Part shown: one piece after another, positions 1 through 6,255 of the stretch | Layout of the letters: each line of letters begins with the position of its first letter | Numbering within the stretch: the first letter of the stretch is position 1 | NCBI GenBank assembly: GCA_934401725.1 | Contig: CAKRSS010000039.1 | Coordinates: 1-17,313 of the forward strand | Length of the DNA: 17,313 nucleotides | Reading direction: 5' to 3' | From: an uncultured Eubacteriales bacterium | GTDB taxonomy: Bacteria; Bacillota; Clostridia; Oscillospirales; CAG-272 | The notes under the pieces: model-generated | Databases searched by the model: none | What the model saw: only the letters and a program-made list of their open reading frames with translations | What the model was told of the DNA's origin: nothing | Position numbers and translations under genes: made by a program

Positions 1-124
1 TCGCCATGAGGCGCACTGTAACCCGCGCTGGGCAGGCTAACCATTGGACGCCCCGCCCCGGCGGCCTTAAGTGCGTCTCGGTGGGAGCGTCTGCGGTACA
101 AATGGCTGCTGGAATGCAGTCTCT

Positions 125-174
125 GGAGAGCGCTTCACCGCTGGAATGAAGTTTTCGGAGAGCGCTTCACCGCT
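125..174. repeat. short direct repeat, two copies of 18 bp
   Basis: The 18-base word ggagagcgcttcaccgct occurs exactly at 125-142 and again at 157-174, a 32-bp offset, with similar flanks (ggaatga and cggatga). It lies just upstream of the larger 75-bp tandem repeat in the same gene-free block. No coding function is apparent. Confidence 0.8.
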
Positions 175-217
175 CGGATGAGGTTTGATAGAACCGATAG
201 CTCACGCCGCACGACCC

Positions 218-430
218 GCGCCGTCATATTGCGGCTTCGCCGCTCATGAAGGCTAATTAGGCGGAGAGGTGAGCGGAAGTGTCCCACTACGCGCGCCGTC
301 ATATTGCGGCTCCGCCGCTCATGAAGGCTAATTAGGTGGAGAGGTGGGCGGAAGTGTCCCACTATGCGCGCCGTCATATTGCGGCTTCGCCGCTCATGAG
401 GGCTAATTAAGCGGAAAGGTGGGCGGAAAT
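218..430. repeat. 75-bp tandem repeat, about 2.8 copies, each with a short hairpin
   Basis: Copies begin with gcgccgtcatattgcggc at 218, 293 and 368, so the period is exactly 75 bp. The third copy breaks down after about 430. Copies differ at only a few positions. Each contains a 5-bp stem, 3-base loop hairpin, GCGGC-TTC-GCCGC in copies 1 and 3 and GCGGC-TCC-GCCGC in copy 2; the only change is in the loop. Because 75 is a multiple of 3, reading frames stay open through it and give a spurious 25-residue protein repeat on the minus strand. I treat it as non-coding. The function is unknown. Confidence 0.85.
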
Positions 431-728
431 GGCTAAAACAAGCGGGAGCGGCACACATCAAAGCAAGACGTAATGCGAACGAGTGCGCCACAAATCAAAG
501 CAATCCGCAAAGCGAGCGTTTCCGGCTAACCCCGCAATCCTGCGCGCAGCGCGAGTACTCTGCCAGCTGAAAAACAGTTTAGCAAGTCCCCCGGACAACG
601 TACAACCGGGGACAAAGCCGTACTTCAGCAAAGGCGCGGTAGAGCGATTCTGACCGAGCCGCGCCGGTGCCGTGCGCCAATGAGGCGGATTCCGCTCCCT
701 TAAGCCATCCCCACGGGAGTGGGGGAGT
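431..728. other. gene-free intergenic stretch
   Basis: I find no convincing gene here. Short open frames lack ribosome binding sites and run into the neighbouring repeats. One imperfect inverted repeat is visible at 586-613 (GTCCCCCGG with CCGGGGAC, one bulged C), which could be another small palindromic unit. Confidence 0.5.
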
Positions 729-900
729 CCAGAGGGGGCGAACCGTAGGTTCGGCCCCTTTGGTACGTTCTTTTGGTACTTTTCTGCCGTATGGCAGAAA
801 AGTACACTTCTTCACGTCGGAGAATACTCCGGCGGCAGCCCGCCAAGGCCAAAGAACTCTTTTTTAAAAAACGCTTTTCGCCGAACTCTCCGGCGAGCAC
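729..900 (+). repeat. dispersed repeat with long hairpin, left copy
   Basis: This stretch matches, in inverted orientation, the sequence at about 17135-17313. Identical blocks include 22 bases beginning cagagggggcgaaccg (730-751), about 20 bases around ttcttttggtacttttctgc, about 20 bases around ggcagaaaagtacacttctt, and ggccaaagaact. The core is a hairpin at 776-805 with a 13-bp perfect stem (GTACTTTTCTGCC and GGCAGAAAAGTAC) and a 4-base loop. The other copy keeps the stem but has a different loop. That pattern fits a REP- or MITE-like dispersed element rather than a gene. Its left boundary is uncertain. Confidence 0.8.
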
Positions 901-925
901 CAATAGAGGTGCAGGAACCCCCTGC

Positions 926-965
926 AAAAAAGCGGCTCCCGCAGGTCGCCACCTGCGAGAACCGC
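926..965 (-). terminator. intrinsic terminator of the XRE regulator gene
   Basis: Read on the minus strand, a 15-bp stem (951-965 pairing with 932-946, two G-U wobbles) closes a 4-base loop and is followed by six T residues (926-931). It starts about 25 bases after the stop codon at 991. A smaller hairpin, GCAGG-AACCC-CCTGC at 911-925, lies just beyond. Confidence 0.9.
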
Positions 966-990
966 AAAATCATTAAATCAAACTACCCTA

Positions 991-1914
991 TCACTTCCGC
1001 GCACTGTGCTCAATCGCCGTACAAATAATGTAGTACAGCGGAATCGTCAGAAAAAGTATCCACCACGGATGCCACATGCCGCGCCACAAACCGAGCAGCA
1101 GGTAGACTCCCGCCACAAGAACGGGGTAGGAAAAACGGCTCGCCTTGCGGCGGCGCACCGCCGAAACAAAGGACGGTATAATCGGTATCAGGAAAAACAC
1201 CAGCCAGCCGATCCGCCAGCCCCACGGGAACACAAAGCCCATAACAAGGTACGCAATCACCGTCAGCAGCGGCACACTGGCGTTCAGCCAGTTGAACGCT
1301 TCGTTCGCCATGCGGCGCTCGCGGCCGTTGACGTATACATGCCCGCCGCGCACGTTCACGCTGTCACCCTTTTTGACGTTGCAGACGTACTCGTCGTCCA
1401 CGTACAGCTTGCCGTCCTTGATGTTGACGTTCGCGTTCTCGCCTTCCGACTCTTCGACCCTTATCCCGTCGATTCCGACGTGAACATGGGTTCCTTTTGT
1501 GTCGTCGACATGGACGCCGCGCCAGCCGATGTGCACGTGGTTGCCCTCTTTGTCGTCGATATGTATGCCGCCGGGGCCGATGTTGACATGATCGCCCGCA
1601 TCCTGACGGCAGTTGCTGTCGTCGTTGTCGTCGCTGCCCTCGCCGTCCTCGCGGCCGCGGCCATCGGACGCATCCGCGCCCTCATCGCCAGCCTTGCTGC
1701 CGGTCGGCGCGTCCTTGCCGTTTATCAGCTCGTCGATTGTAACGCCGTAAAGCGCAGCGAGCGCTATGAGATTGTCAGTATCCGGAGAGGCCTCCGCCCG
1801 CTCCCACTTGGACACAGCCTGGCGGCTGACACCCAGCTTCTCTGCCAGCTCCTCCTGCGAGTAGCCGTTGGCACGGCGGTACTCGAGAAGCCTGTTTGCT
1901 ATTCTGATATTCAT
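991..1914 (-). CDS. membrane-anchored XRE-family HTH regulator with 17-residue repeats
   Basis: 307 residues. Residues 1-66 form an XRE/Cro-type helix-turn-helix (SQEELAEKLGVSRQAVSKWE at 19-38). An acidic low-complexity linker (about 67-106) follows. Residues 107-157 are three clear 17-residue repeats of pattern G-x-H-V-x-[IV]-G-x-x-G-[IV]-x-[IV]-[DE]-[DE], with degenerate units to about 199. About four hydrophobic segments follow (213-230, 234-253, 261-277, 282-302), the last containing WHPWWILFLTIPLYY. I set the start at 1914 because AAGGAG (1922-1927) lies 7 bases upstream; an upstream in-frame ATG at 1959 lacks this. XRE proteins with C-terminal membrane segments are common in Clostridia, so DNA binding coupled to an envelope signal is a reasonable inference. 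The ligand and targets are unknown. The gene has its own promoter and terminator. Confidence 0.85.
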   Translation of the reverse strand: MNIRIANRLLEYRRANGYSQEELAEKLGVSRQAVSKWERAEASPDTDNLIALAALYGVTIDELINGKDAPTGSKAGDEGADASDGRGREDGEGSDDNDDSNCRQDAGDHVNIGPGGIHIDDKEGNHVHIGWRGVHVDDTKGTHVHVGIDGIRVEESEGENANVNIKDGKLYVDDEYVCNVKKGDSVNVRGGHVYVNGRERRMANEAFNWLNASVPLLTVIAYLVMGFVFPWGWRIGWLVFFLIPIIPSFVSAVRRRKASRFSYPVLVAGVYLLLGLWRGMWHPWWILFLTIPLYYIICTAIEHSARK

Positions 1915-1965
1915 ATGACTGCTCCTTGAATTTTTTCCGCAGGACTTCCCGCGTGTCACAGACTT

Positions 1966-1994
1966 ATACTATCAAATTTTGCGGTTGCGTACAA
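1966..1994 (-). promoter_or_regulatory. putative promoter and operator of the XRE gene
   Basis: On the minus strand, TTGTAC (1989-1994) and TAGTAT (1966-1971) are separated by 17 bases. The -35 element is weak (3 of 6) and sits inside the inverted repeat GGTTG-CGTA-CAACC (1983-1996). A second inverted repeat, CCGCAAC-TATTG-GTTGCGG (2015-2033), lies just upstream. The shared half-site GTTGCG suggests regulator binding, possibly autoregulation; this is inference. The second palindrome could also help end transcription from the methyltransferase gene, although it has no good T-run. Confidence 0.5.
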
Positions 1995-2048
1995 CCTATT
2001 CTGCATTGCAAATTCCGCAACTATTGGTTGCGGAGACGCTAAAAGCGC

Positions 2049-2852
2049 TCATTTCACCCCTGCAACGGGCTTTTTCGCGACGAAATACCACCGCTCGTCG
2101 TTCTTTTTGGGGGCGGCGAAGTCGTAGCCGCCGAACACTCCCATCACCTCAAGCCCGGCGTCGCGCAGTGCCGCACCGAGCTCATCGACGCTGTAATAAC
2201 GCTCGACCTGGTGCTCGTCAAAGCGCGAATACCGCCCGTCTTTATCCCGACTGAAGACGCTGAGATAAAAATCGCAGACGTGCCTGCGCGGGTGGTAATA
2301 ATTCTGCCAGCCGCAATATACGCCCTCATCCTCGAGCACGTAGGCGTTGTCGGCAAAAATGTGCCGGAAGCGATGCTCCGAGCTGACGTCAAAGACAAAC
2401 AGCCCGCCCGGCTCCAGATAATTTTCCACACATGCGAAACACCCGGAGAGGTCGCCCTCTCCGGTGAGATAGTTTATACTGTCGAGGCAGCACACCACGC
2501 CGCCGACGCTTCCGTAAAGCTCGAAGGCGCGCATGTCCTGCATAAGATAGAGCGGGTTTGTAAAGCTCAGCCGACGCTTCGAGGCCTCGGCAAGCATCTC
2601 GCCGCTGCCGTCGACACCTATCATGTCGTAGCCGCGGCGCGCAAGCTCAAGCGTCATGCGCCCGGTTCCGCAGGCAAGGTCAAGCATTATCGAGGGCGTA
2701 AGCCCGGCGTACCGTCCGAAGCACTCGACGATGAAATCCGCCCACGCTGCATAGTCAAGCTCAGCGTTGAGGCGGTCGTAGACCGTCGCGAGCTGCCCGT
2801 ATGCGCCGCTGTCGGCGGTCTGGTTTTCCGAACTCTCGCGTGCCACGGTCAT
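2049..2852 (-). CDS. class I SAM-dependent methyltransferase
   Basis: 267 residues, the usual size for a soluble class I methyltransferase. Motif I, LDLACGTG (57-64), is the SAM-binding glycine loop. The acidic residue after strand 2 is D81 in MIGVDGSGEML (77-87). MQDMRAF (104-110) fits the adenine-contacting strand. CLDSINYL (122-129) and LEPGGLFVFDV (146-156) follow as post-motif strands. The N-terminal signature YGQLATVYDRL (18-28) is typical of the small-molecule or YqeM-like Methyltransf_25 group. The ATG overlaps the yerC stop codon (ATGA), so translation is probably coupled. The substrate cannot be inferred. The link to yerC may only reflect shared expression. Confidence 0.88.
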   Translation of the reverse strand: MTVARESSENQTADSGAYGQLATVYDRLNAELDYAAWADFIVECFGRYAGLTPSIMLDLACGTGRMTLELARRGYDMIGVDGSGEMLAEASKRRLSFTNPLYLMQDMRAFELYGSVGGVVCCLDSINYLTGEGDLSGCFACVENYLEPGGLFVFDVSSEHRFRHIFADNAYVLEDEGVYCGWQNYYHPRRHVCDFYLSVFSRDKDGRYSRFDEHQVERYYSVDELGAALRDAGLEVMGVFGGYDFAAPKKNDERWYFVAKKPVAGVK

Positions 2853-3160
2853 TCCGCCCCGCCGTTGCGGCGGCGACGCTCCATGCGCTCGATGACTGTG
2901 ATATAGCCGTCGCTTCCGTACTTCATGCAGCGGTTGACGCGGCTGATGGTCGCAGTGCTGAGTCCGGTTTTCTCGGCGATCTCGGTGTATATGTAGTTTT
3001 CACGCAGCATTTTTGCGGCGTGCATACGCTTCGCCATCTCCTGAAGTTCGGACATTGTGCACAGATCCTCGAAGAAATTGTAGCACTCCTCGAGCGTATC
3101 AAGTGTCATAATACTGCGGAACAGATAGTCTATCTGCTCGTCCTTGAATTTACTTTTCAT
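2849..3160 (-). CDS. yerC: TrpR-like regulator of the YerC/YecD family
   Basis: 103 residues, matching the family's length. It shows the TrpR-repressor fold pattern: MSELQEMAKRMHAAKML (36-52) as the core helices, then the helix-turn-helix YTEIAEKTGLSTATISRVNR (58-77), which is the recognition region. A GAGGTGG ribosome binding site (3168-3174) lies 7 bases before the ATG. A promoter is visible upstream. Members of this family in Firmicutes have been proposed to regulate amino-acid biosynthesis, histidine in Bacillus; I recall this rather than derive it, and nothing in the window names a target. It is first in an operon with the methyltransferase. Confidence 0.92.
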   Translation of the reverse strand: MKSKFKDEQIDYLFRSIMTLDTLEECYNFFEDLCTMSELQEMAKRMHAAKMLRENYIYTEIAEKTGLSTATISRVNRCMKYGSDGYITVIERMERRRRNGGAE

Positions 3161-3200
3161 TGGCAGTCCACCTCATATTTTAGTATGGTAGCATGATAAT

Positions 3201-3229
3201 ATTATAATACTTTCTTTCATCAAAGTAAA
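3201..3229 (-). promoter_or_regulatory. sigma-A promoter of yerC-methyltransferase operon
   Basis: On the minus strand, TTTACT (3224-3229) and a perfect TATAAT (3201-3206) are 17 bases apart, about 40 bases upstream of the yerC start. An inverted repeat TCAAAG-7-CTTTGA (3220-3238) overlaps the -35 box and is a candidate operator. Confidence 0.7.
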
Positions 3230-3305
3230 GAGCTTTGAGAAAATTTACACTATTTATTTTCACGCGGCGGACGGAGTTGTATAAAATGACTGCGAGGACA
3301 GTTGC

Positions 3306-4718
3306 TTACAACCCCAGCATAGGAAAAATGCGGCAGATGTCCCCTGCCCCCATGATGACGAGCATGTCGCCGGGGCGGACGTTTTCCTTAAGATATTGTG
3401 CAATGTGCTCCATGTCGCCGACGTACTGCGCGCGCTCACCGATGGCCTCGGCCAGCTTCTCGGCGCTGACGCCGTGGTCGTCGCCCTCGCGCGCGGCGTA
3501 AATATCGGCGACAATGACCCGGTCGGCCGCCTCAAACGACGCGGCAAACTCGTCGAACAGCGCCGCGGTGCGGTCGTAGGTATGCGACTGAAAGACGCAG
3601 ATAAGCTCACCGCGCTCGCCCTCTCCCTCCGACATCAGCTGGCTAAAGCCGTCGAGCGCAGCACGAATTTCGGTGGGGTGGTGAGCGTAATCGTCGTAGA
3701 CGCGCGCGCCGTTGAGCATTCCCTTGAACTCCATGCGTCGGTTTGCGCCGCGGAAGCCCGCGAGGCTGCGCACGATGACGTCCGGCGCGATACCGCAGAT
3801 GTCGGCGACGGCGATAGCCGCGAGCGCGTTCGAAATGTTGTGCATCCCCGCGACGCCCAGCCGCACGCGGCAGAAAAATTCGCCCCGCTTCAGCACGTCG
3901 AAGGTGTACATGCCGCCCTCGGTCGCGATGTTGGCGGCCACGAAGTCGGCGCTGCGGCTGTGCAGGCTGAACGTCACCGTCGGGCGACCGGCGGCCACCG
4001 TCACTCCGCGGACGTTCTCGTCGTCCGCGTTCGCAACGACGCACTCGCAGCCCGGTCTGCGCGCGTACTCGCAGAACGACTGCTTTATCTGCTCGATGCC
4101 CGAGAAGTAGTCGAGGTGGTCGGGCTCGATGTTCAGTATGACGGCCACGGTCGGGTTGAAGTCGAGGAAGGAGTCCTTATACTCGCAGGCCTCGAACACG
4201 AAGAAGTCGTTCCCGCCGACGCGGTAAGCACCGCCCATTTTGTTGTACTCGGCGCCAGACAGCACTGTCGGGTCGCAGCCCGCGTCCATGAGCAGCGCGG
4301 CGCACATTGACGTGGTCGTCGACTTGCCGTGCATGCCCGAAATGCCGATGCGGCGCGTGTATGACATCATGAGGTAGCCCATATAGTCAGCGCGCGAGAT
4401 GCAGGGCAGGCCCGCGGAGCGCGCGGCGGCGTACTCGGGATTGTCCTGCGAGATAGCGACCGTATAGACCACGACGTCGCAGCCCTCGATGTTTTCGGCG
4501 CGGTGCTCGTAGGCTATTTTTATGCCCTCGCGCTCGAGCCTGCCGCACAGCGCGTTGCGCGTACGGTCGGAACCTGCGGTATAAAACCCCGCCGCGTGCG
4601 TCAGGTGCGCCAGCGACGACATATTGATGCCGCCGATACCTATAAAGAATACTCCCCGGCAGGATGACATTATCCCGCGGATGGCTTCGGGGCCGTAGTG
4701 TGTATTTTCTGTCAGCAT
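3306..4718 (-). CDS. murC: UDP-N-acetylmuramate--L-alanine ligase MurC
   Basis: 470 residues, normal for MurC. This cytoplasmic enzyme uses ATP to add L-alanine to UDP-MurNAc, the first peptide step of peptidoglycan synthesis. Visible marks are the N-terminal nucleotide-binding GIGGINMSSLA (27-37), the ATP P-loop GMHGKSTTT (128-136, where many homologues have GTHGKTTT), EACEY (176-180), NIEPDHLDYF (196-205), GMHNISNALAA (291-301), the Mur-ligase signature YDDYAHHPTEIRAAL (341-355), FQSHTYDRT (376-384) and the C-terminal GAGDI (457-461). A ribosome binding site AAGGAA (4728-4733) is 9 bases from the start. It is transcribed alone, divergent from spoVG and away from any division/cell-wall cluster. 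No clear terminator is seen before the yerC promoter. Confidence 0.97.
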   Translation of the reverse strand: MLTENTHYGPEAIRGIMSSCRGVFFIGIGGINMSSLAHLTHAAGFYTAGSDRTRNALCGRLEREGIKIAYEHRAENIEGCDVVVYTVAISQDNPEYAAARSAGLPCISRADYMGYLMMSYTRRIGISGMHGKSTTTSMCAALLMDAGCDPTVLSGAEYNKMGGAYRVGGNDFFVFEACEYKDSFLDFNPTVAVILNIEPDHLDYFSGIEQIKQSFCEYARRPGCECVVANADDENVRGVTVAAGRPTVTFSLHSRSADFVAANIATEGGMYTFDVLKRGEFFCRVRLGVAGMHNISNALAAIAVADICGIAPDVIVRSLAGFRGANRRMEFKGMLNGARVYDDYAHHPTEIRAALDGFSQLMSEGEGERGELICVFQSHTYDRTAALFDEFAASFEAADRVIVADIYAAREGDDHGVSAEKLAEAIGERAQYVGDMEHIAQYLKENVRPGDMLVIMGAGDICRIFPMLGL

Positions 4719-4741
4719 GAAAAATGGTTCCTTTCAGGGAA

Positions 4742-4786
4742 TTTGCCCGTGCAAACGCGATTTGTGAAGTTTCACGCGCGTTTTTT
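4742..4786. promoter_or_regulatory. hairpins in the murC-spoVG divergent region
   Basis: Two small inverted repeats sit between the divergent genes: TTTGC-CCGT-GCAAA (4742-4755), and an interrupted stem at 4756-4779 with core GTGAA-GT-TTCAC (4764-4775) flanked by CGCG on both sides. The second is followed on the plus strand by six T residues (4781-4786), which makes it terminator-like, although no plus-strand gene precedes it. It may insulate spoVG or form part of the murC leader. Confidence 0.4.
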
Positions 4787-4807
4787 CACATAAAAATTTC
4801 AATGTCG

Positions 4808-4887
4808 TTGAATAACCGTCACATTGTTATTCTATACTAATACTCGAAGATTGGTTATTTATACCTGACGGTAATATGGAACCGTCA
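4808..4887 (+). promoter_or_regulatory. putative spoVG promoter and leader inverted repeat
   Basis: A weak sigma-A-like pair, TTGAAT (4808-4813) and TATACT (4833-4838), has a long 19-base spacer. A sigma-H-type promoter, as in Bacillus spoVG, is not recognisable. The word ACCGTCA occurs at 4815-4821 and 4881-4887, with its inverse TGACGGT at 4866-4872. The last two form a 7-bp stem with an 8-base loop in the leader. This could be a protein-binding site or an RNA hairpin. Confidence 0.4.
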
Positions 4888-4941
4888 TTCAGAGAAATTA
4901 AAAAATCATAAGCCGGAAAAACCGACAGGAGGTAAATGCAA

Positions 4942-5256
4942 ATGCAGATCACAGACATTAAGGTAAGAAAGTTGTTCGACGAAGGCCCCATGAAGGCTAT
5001 TGTTTCAGTGACCTTTGACGGTCAGCTGGCGGTTCATGACATCAAGGTCATCTACGCGCGGGAGAAGTATTTTATCGTTATGCCCAGCCGCAAGAACCCC
5101 GATGACACCTACCGCGATATCGTTCACCCAATCAACGCCCAGTTCAGAGGTGTTCTTGAGTCCGCCGTCATCGGCGCTTACGAGACCGAGCTGGCCGCTG
5201 CCAAGCAGGCCGCAGAAGCCGCCGAGGCAGAGCCCGAAGTCACTGAAGTTCAGTAA
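4942..5256 (+). CDS. spoVG: SpoVG-family RNA/DNA-binding regulator
   Basis: 104 residues, a little longer than typical SpoVG because of an Ala/Glu-rich tail (about 85-104). The conserved core is seen from the start: MQITDIKVRKL, PMKAIVSVTFDG, VHDIKVI, FIVMPSRK and YRDIVHPINAQFR. SpoVG proteins are small nucleic-acid-binding regulators that affect sporulation, division septum timing, cell-envelope genes and virulence in Firmicutes. I place the start at 4942 rather than the in-frame ATG at 4936, because AGGAGG (4927-4932) leaves only 3 bases to 4936 but 9 bases to 4942. A strong terminator follows, so the gene is monocistronic. Confidence 0.96.
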   Translation: MQITDIKVRKLFDEGPMKAIVSVTFDGQLAVHDIKVIYAREKYFIVMPSRKNPDDTYRDIVHPINAQFRGVLESAVIGAYETELAAAKQAAEAAEAEPEVTEVQ

Positions 5257-5277
5257 TTCGGAACCACAAGCACCCAG

Positions 5278-5300
5278 GCCGCCCTCCGGGCGGCTTTTTT
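5278..5300 (+). terminator. intrinsic terminator of spoVG
   Basis: Perfect 7-bp stem GCCGCCC (5278-5284) and GGGCGGC (5288-5294) with loop TCC, followed by six T residues (5295-5300), 21 bases after the spoVG stop codon. Confidence 0.95.
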
Positions 5301-5316
5301 CATGGGACGAGAATCT

Positions 5317-5612
5317 GGGGCGCTGCCCCGACCCCCGCTTAGGGAGCTTTTTGAAAAAAGCTCCCTCGGAACCCGCAAAAACTTTGAAAAAGGGGATGGC
5401 GGATGGGATAGAGTAAGCAAAAACCGCTCGCTCTCGGGGCCAGCCCCGAACCCCGCTCGGGCGGCTTTTGAAAAAGCCCCCGAGAAAAGGCCCCACGGGG
5501 CCCGCAAAACTTTCCGAAAAAGGACGGGTCAAGGGCTGAGGGCAGCCAGAACGTTGGGTTTTGGGCGTCCCGCAGACCTTAACCCGTCCTTTTTTCAAAG
5601 TTTTCGCCCGCC
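5317..5612. repeat. cluster of REP-like palindromic modules between spoVG and yfcE
   Basis: Several nested palindromes are visible: GGGGC-GCT-GCCCC (5317-5329); AGGGAGCTTTTT-GA-AAAAAGCTCCCT (5341-5366), a 12-bp perfect stem; CGGGGC-CA-GCCCCG (5435-5448); an imperfect stem at 5456-5484; and GGCCCC-AC-GGGGCC (5489-5502). The modules share an order: a GGGGC palindrome, a gaaccccgct-like spacer, a stem with a tttttgaaaaa loop, then ccgcaaaactttgaaaaaggg (about 5382-5395, diverged at 5501-5530). A third tail copy is inverted at about 5580-5612. This looks like two direct and one inverted partial copies of one intergenic repeat family. No gene is seen here. Confidence 0.75.
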
Positions 5613-5650
5613 TTTGTGGAGGCGGCGCGGGTCCGGCGCCGCGTAGCGCT

Positions 5651-5709
5651 GGCCGCCGTCCGCAGACGGCGGAATCCCCCGCGTTGGTCGCCGTCCGCAG
5701 ACGGCGGAA
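5651..5709. repeat. tandem pair of 8-bp-stem palindromes
   Basis: The palindrome CCGCCGTC-CGCA-GACGGCGG occurs at about 5653-5672, and a near copy (CGCCGTC-CGCA-GACGGCG) follows about 37 bases later, with similar flanks (ggcc/ggtc before, gaatcc/gaactc after). They lie just downstream of the yfcE stop codon and might protect or end that transcript, but neither is followed by a T-run. Confidence 0.7.
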
Positions 5710-5730
5710 CTCCTCTACACGTGCCGCACT

Positions 5731-6255
5731 CTACACCCTTCCCCACCCGCACAGAACACCTGTGCGGCAGAGGTCGACGACGCCGAAGCTTGGCGCGCCG
5801 CCGTCGCGCGGCGCACCGATGGAGCCGGGATTGAAAATGTAAAGATCATGAGCGAGAGTGACGAGACCAAGCTTCGTCCCCGCGGGGATGAAGGCCTGGT
5901 ACTTCACGTGCGTGTGCCCGTAGAGCAGCACCTCCGCATCGGCCTCGACCGCACGCATGATGGCACGGTCAAGCCCGCGCTCAACACCCCGCGTGTTGCC
6001 GTGAAGCATCAGAATGTTCCGCCCGTCGAGATTTACAACAAGCTCGCTCGGCGGCAGCTCGCCGCCGTCAAACCTGAACATGTCGCAGTTGCCGCGCACG
6101 GAAATGAGGGGTATGTCGCCTAAATCCACGTACCGGAAGTCGGACAACCCGTCGCCCAGAAATAATACCGTGTCCGGACGCGTCGCCTGACGCTCGAGAG
6201 CTAAGCGTATGTTGTCCGCCCGACCATGCGAGTCGGATAAAACCAATAGCTTCAT
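5731..6255 (-). CDS. YfcE/MJ0936-family metallophosphodiesterase
   Basis: 174 residues, the usual size. It carries the full calcineurin-like set of two-metal ligands: D8 and H10 in SDSHGRADN (7-15), D35 in FLGDGLSD (32-39), N56 in RGNCD (54-58), H85 in MLHGN (83-87), GHTH (113-116) and the family signature FNPGSIGAPR (141-150). Characterised members hydrolyse model phosphodiesters or cyclic nucleotides; the physiological substrate is usually unknown. The start codon overlaps the stop of the lipid kinase gene (ATGA), so the two are translationally coupled. The C-terminus (about 155-174) is not obviously conserved and runs into the repeat-rich intergenic region. Confidence 0.93.
   Translation of the reverse strand: MKLLVLSDSHGRADNIRLALERQATRPDTVLFLGDGLSDFRYVDLGDIPLISVRGNCDMFRFDGGELPPSELVVNLDGRNILMLHGNTRGVERGLDRAIMRAVEADAEVLLYGHTHVKYQAFIPAGTKLGLVTLAHDLYIFNPGSIGAPRDGGAPSFGVVDLCRTGVLCGWGRV

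Noticed and set aside
218..430. CRISPR array
   Set aside because: The 75-bp units are contiguous with no unique spacers, and no cas genes are present.
135..491. Open frame on the minus strand encoding a 25-residue repeated peptide
   Set aside because: The repeat arises because a 75-bp non-coding tandem repeat keeps frame. There is no ribosome binding site, and the repeat unit is built around a palindrome.
579..976. Several overlapping short open frames on both strands
   Set aside because: They translate the dispersed hairpin repeat and the terminator. No start signals or protein-like composition.
1006..1929. Long open frame on the plus strand opposite the XRE gene
   Set aside because: GC-rich codon bias of the real gene opens the antisense frame. 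The minus-strand protein has clear domains.
4780..4815. Sigma-H promoter for spoVG
   Set aside because: A GAAT -10-like word exists at 4810-4813, but no AGGA-type -35 is found at the right distance.
4936..4941. spoVG start at the upstream ATG
   Set aside because: Only 3 bases from AGGAGG; the ATG at 4942 has normal spacing and matches the family's N-terminus.
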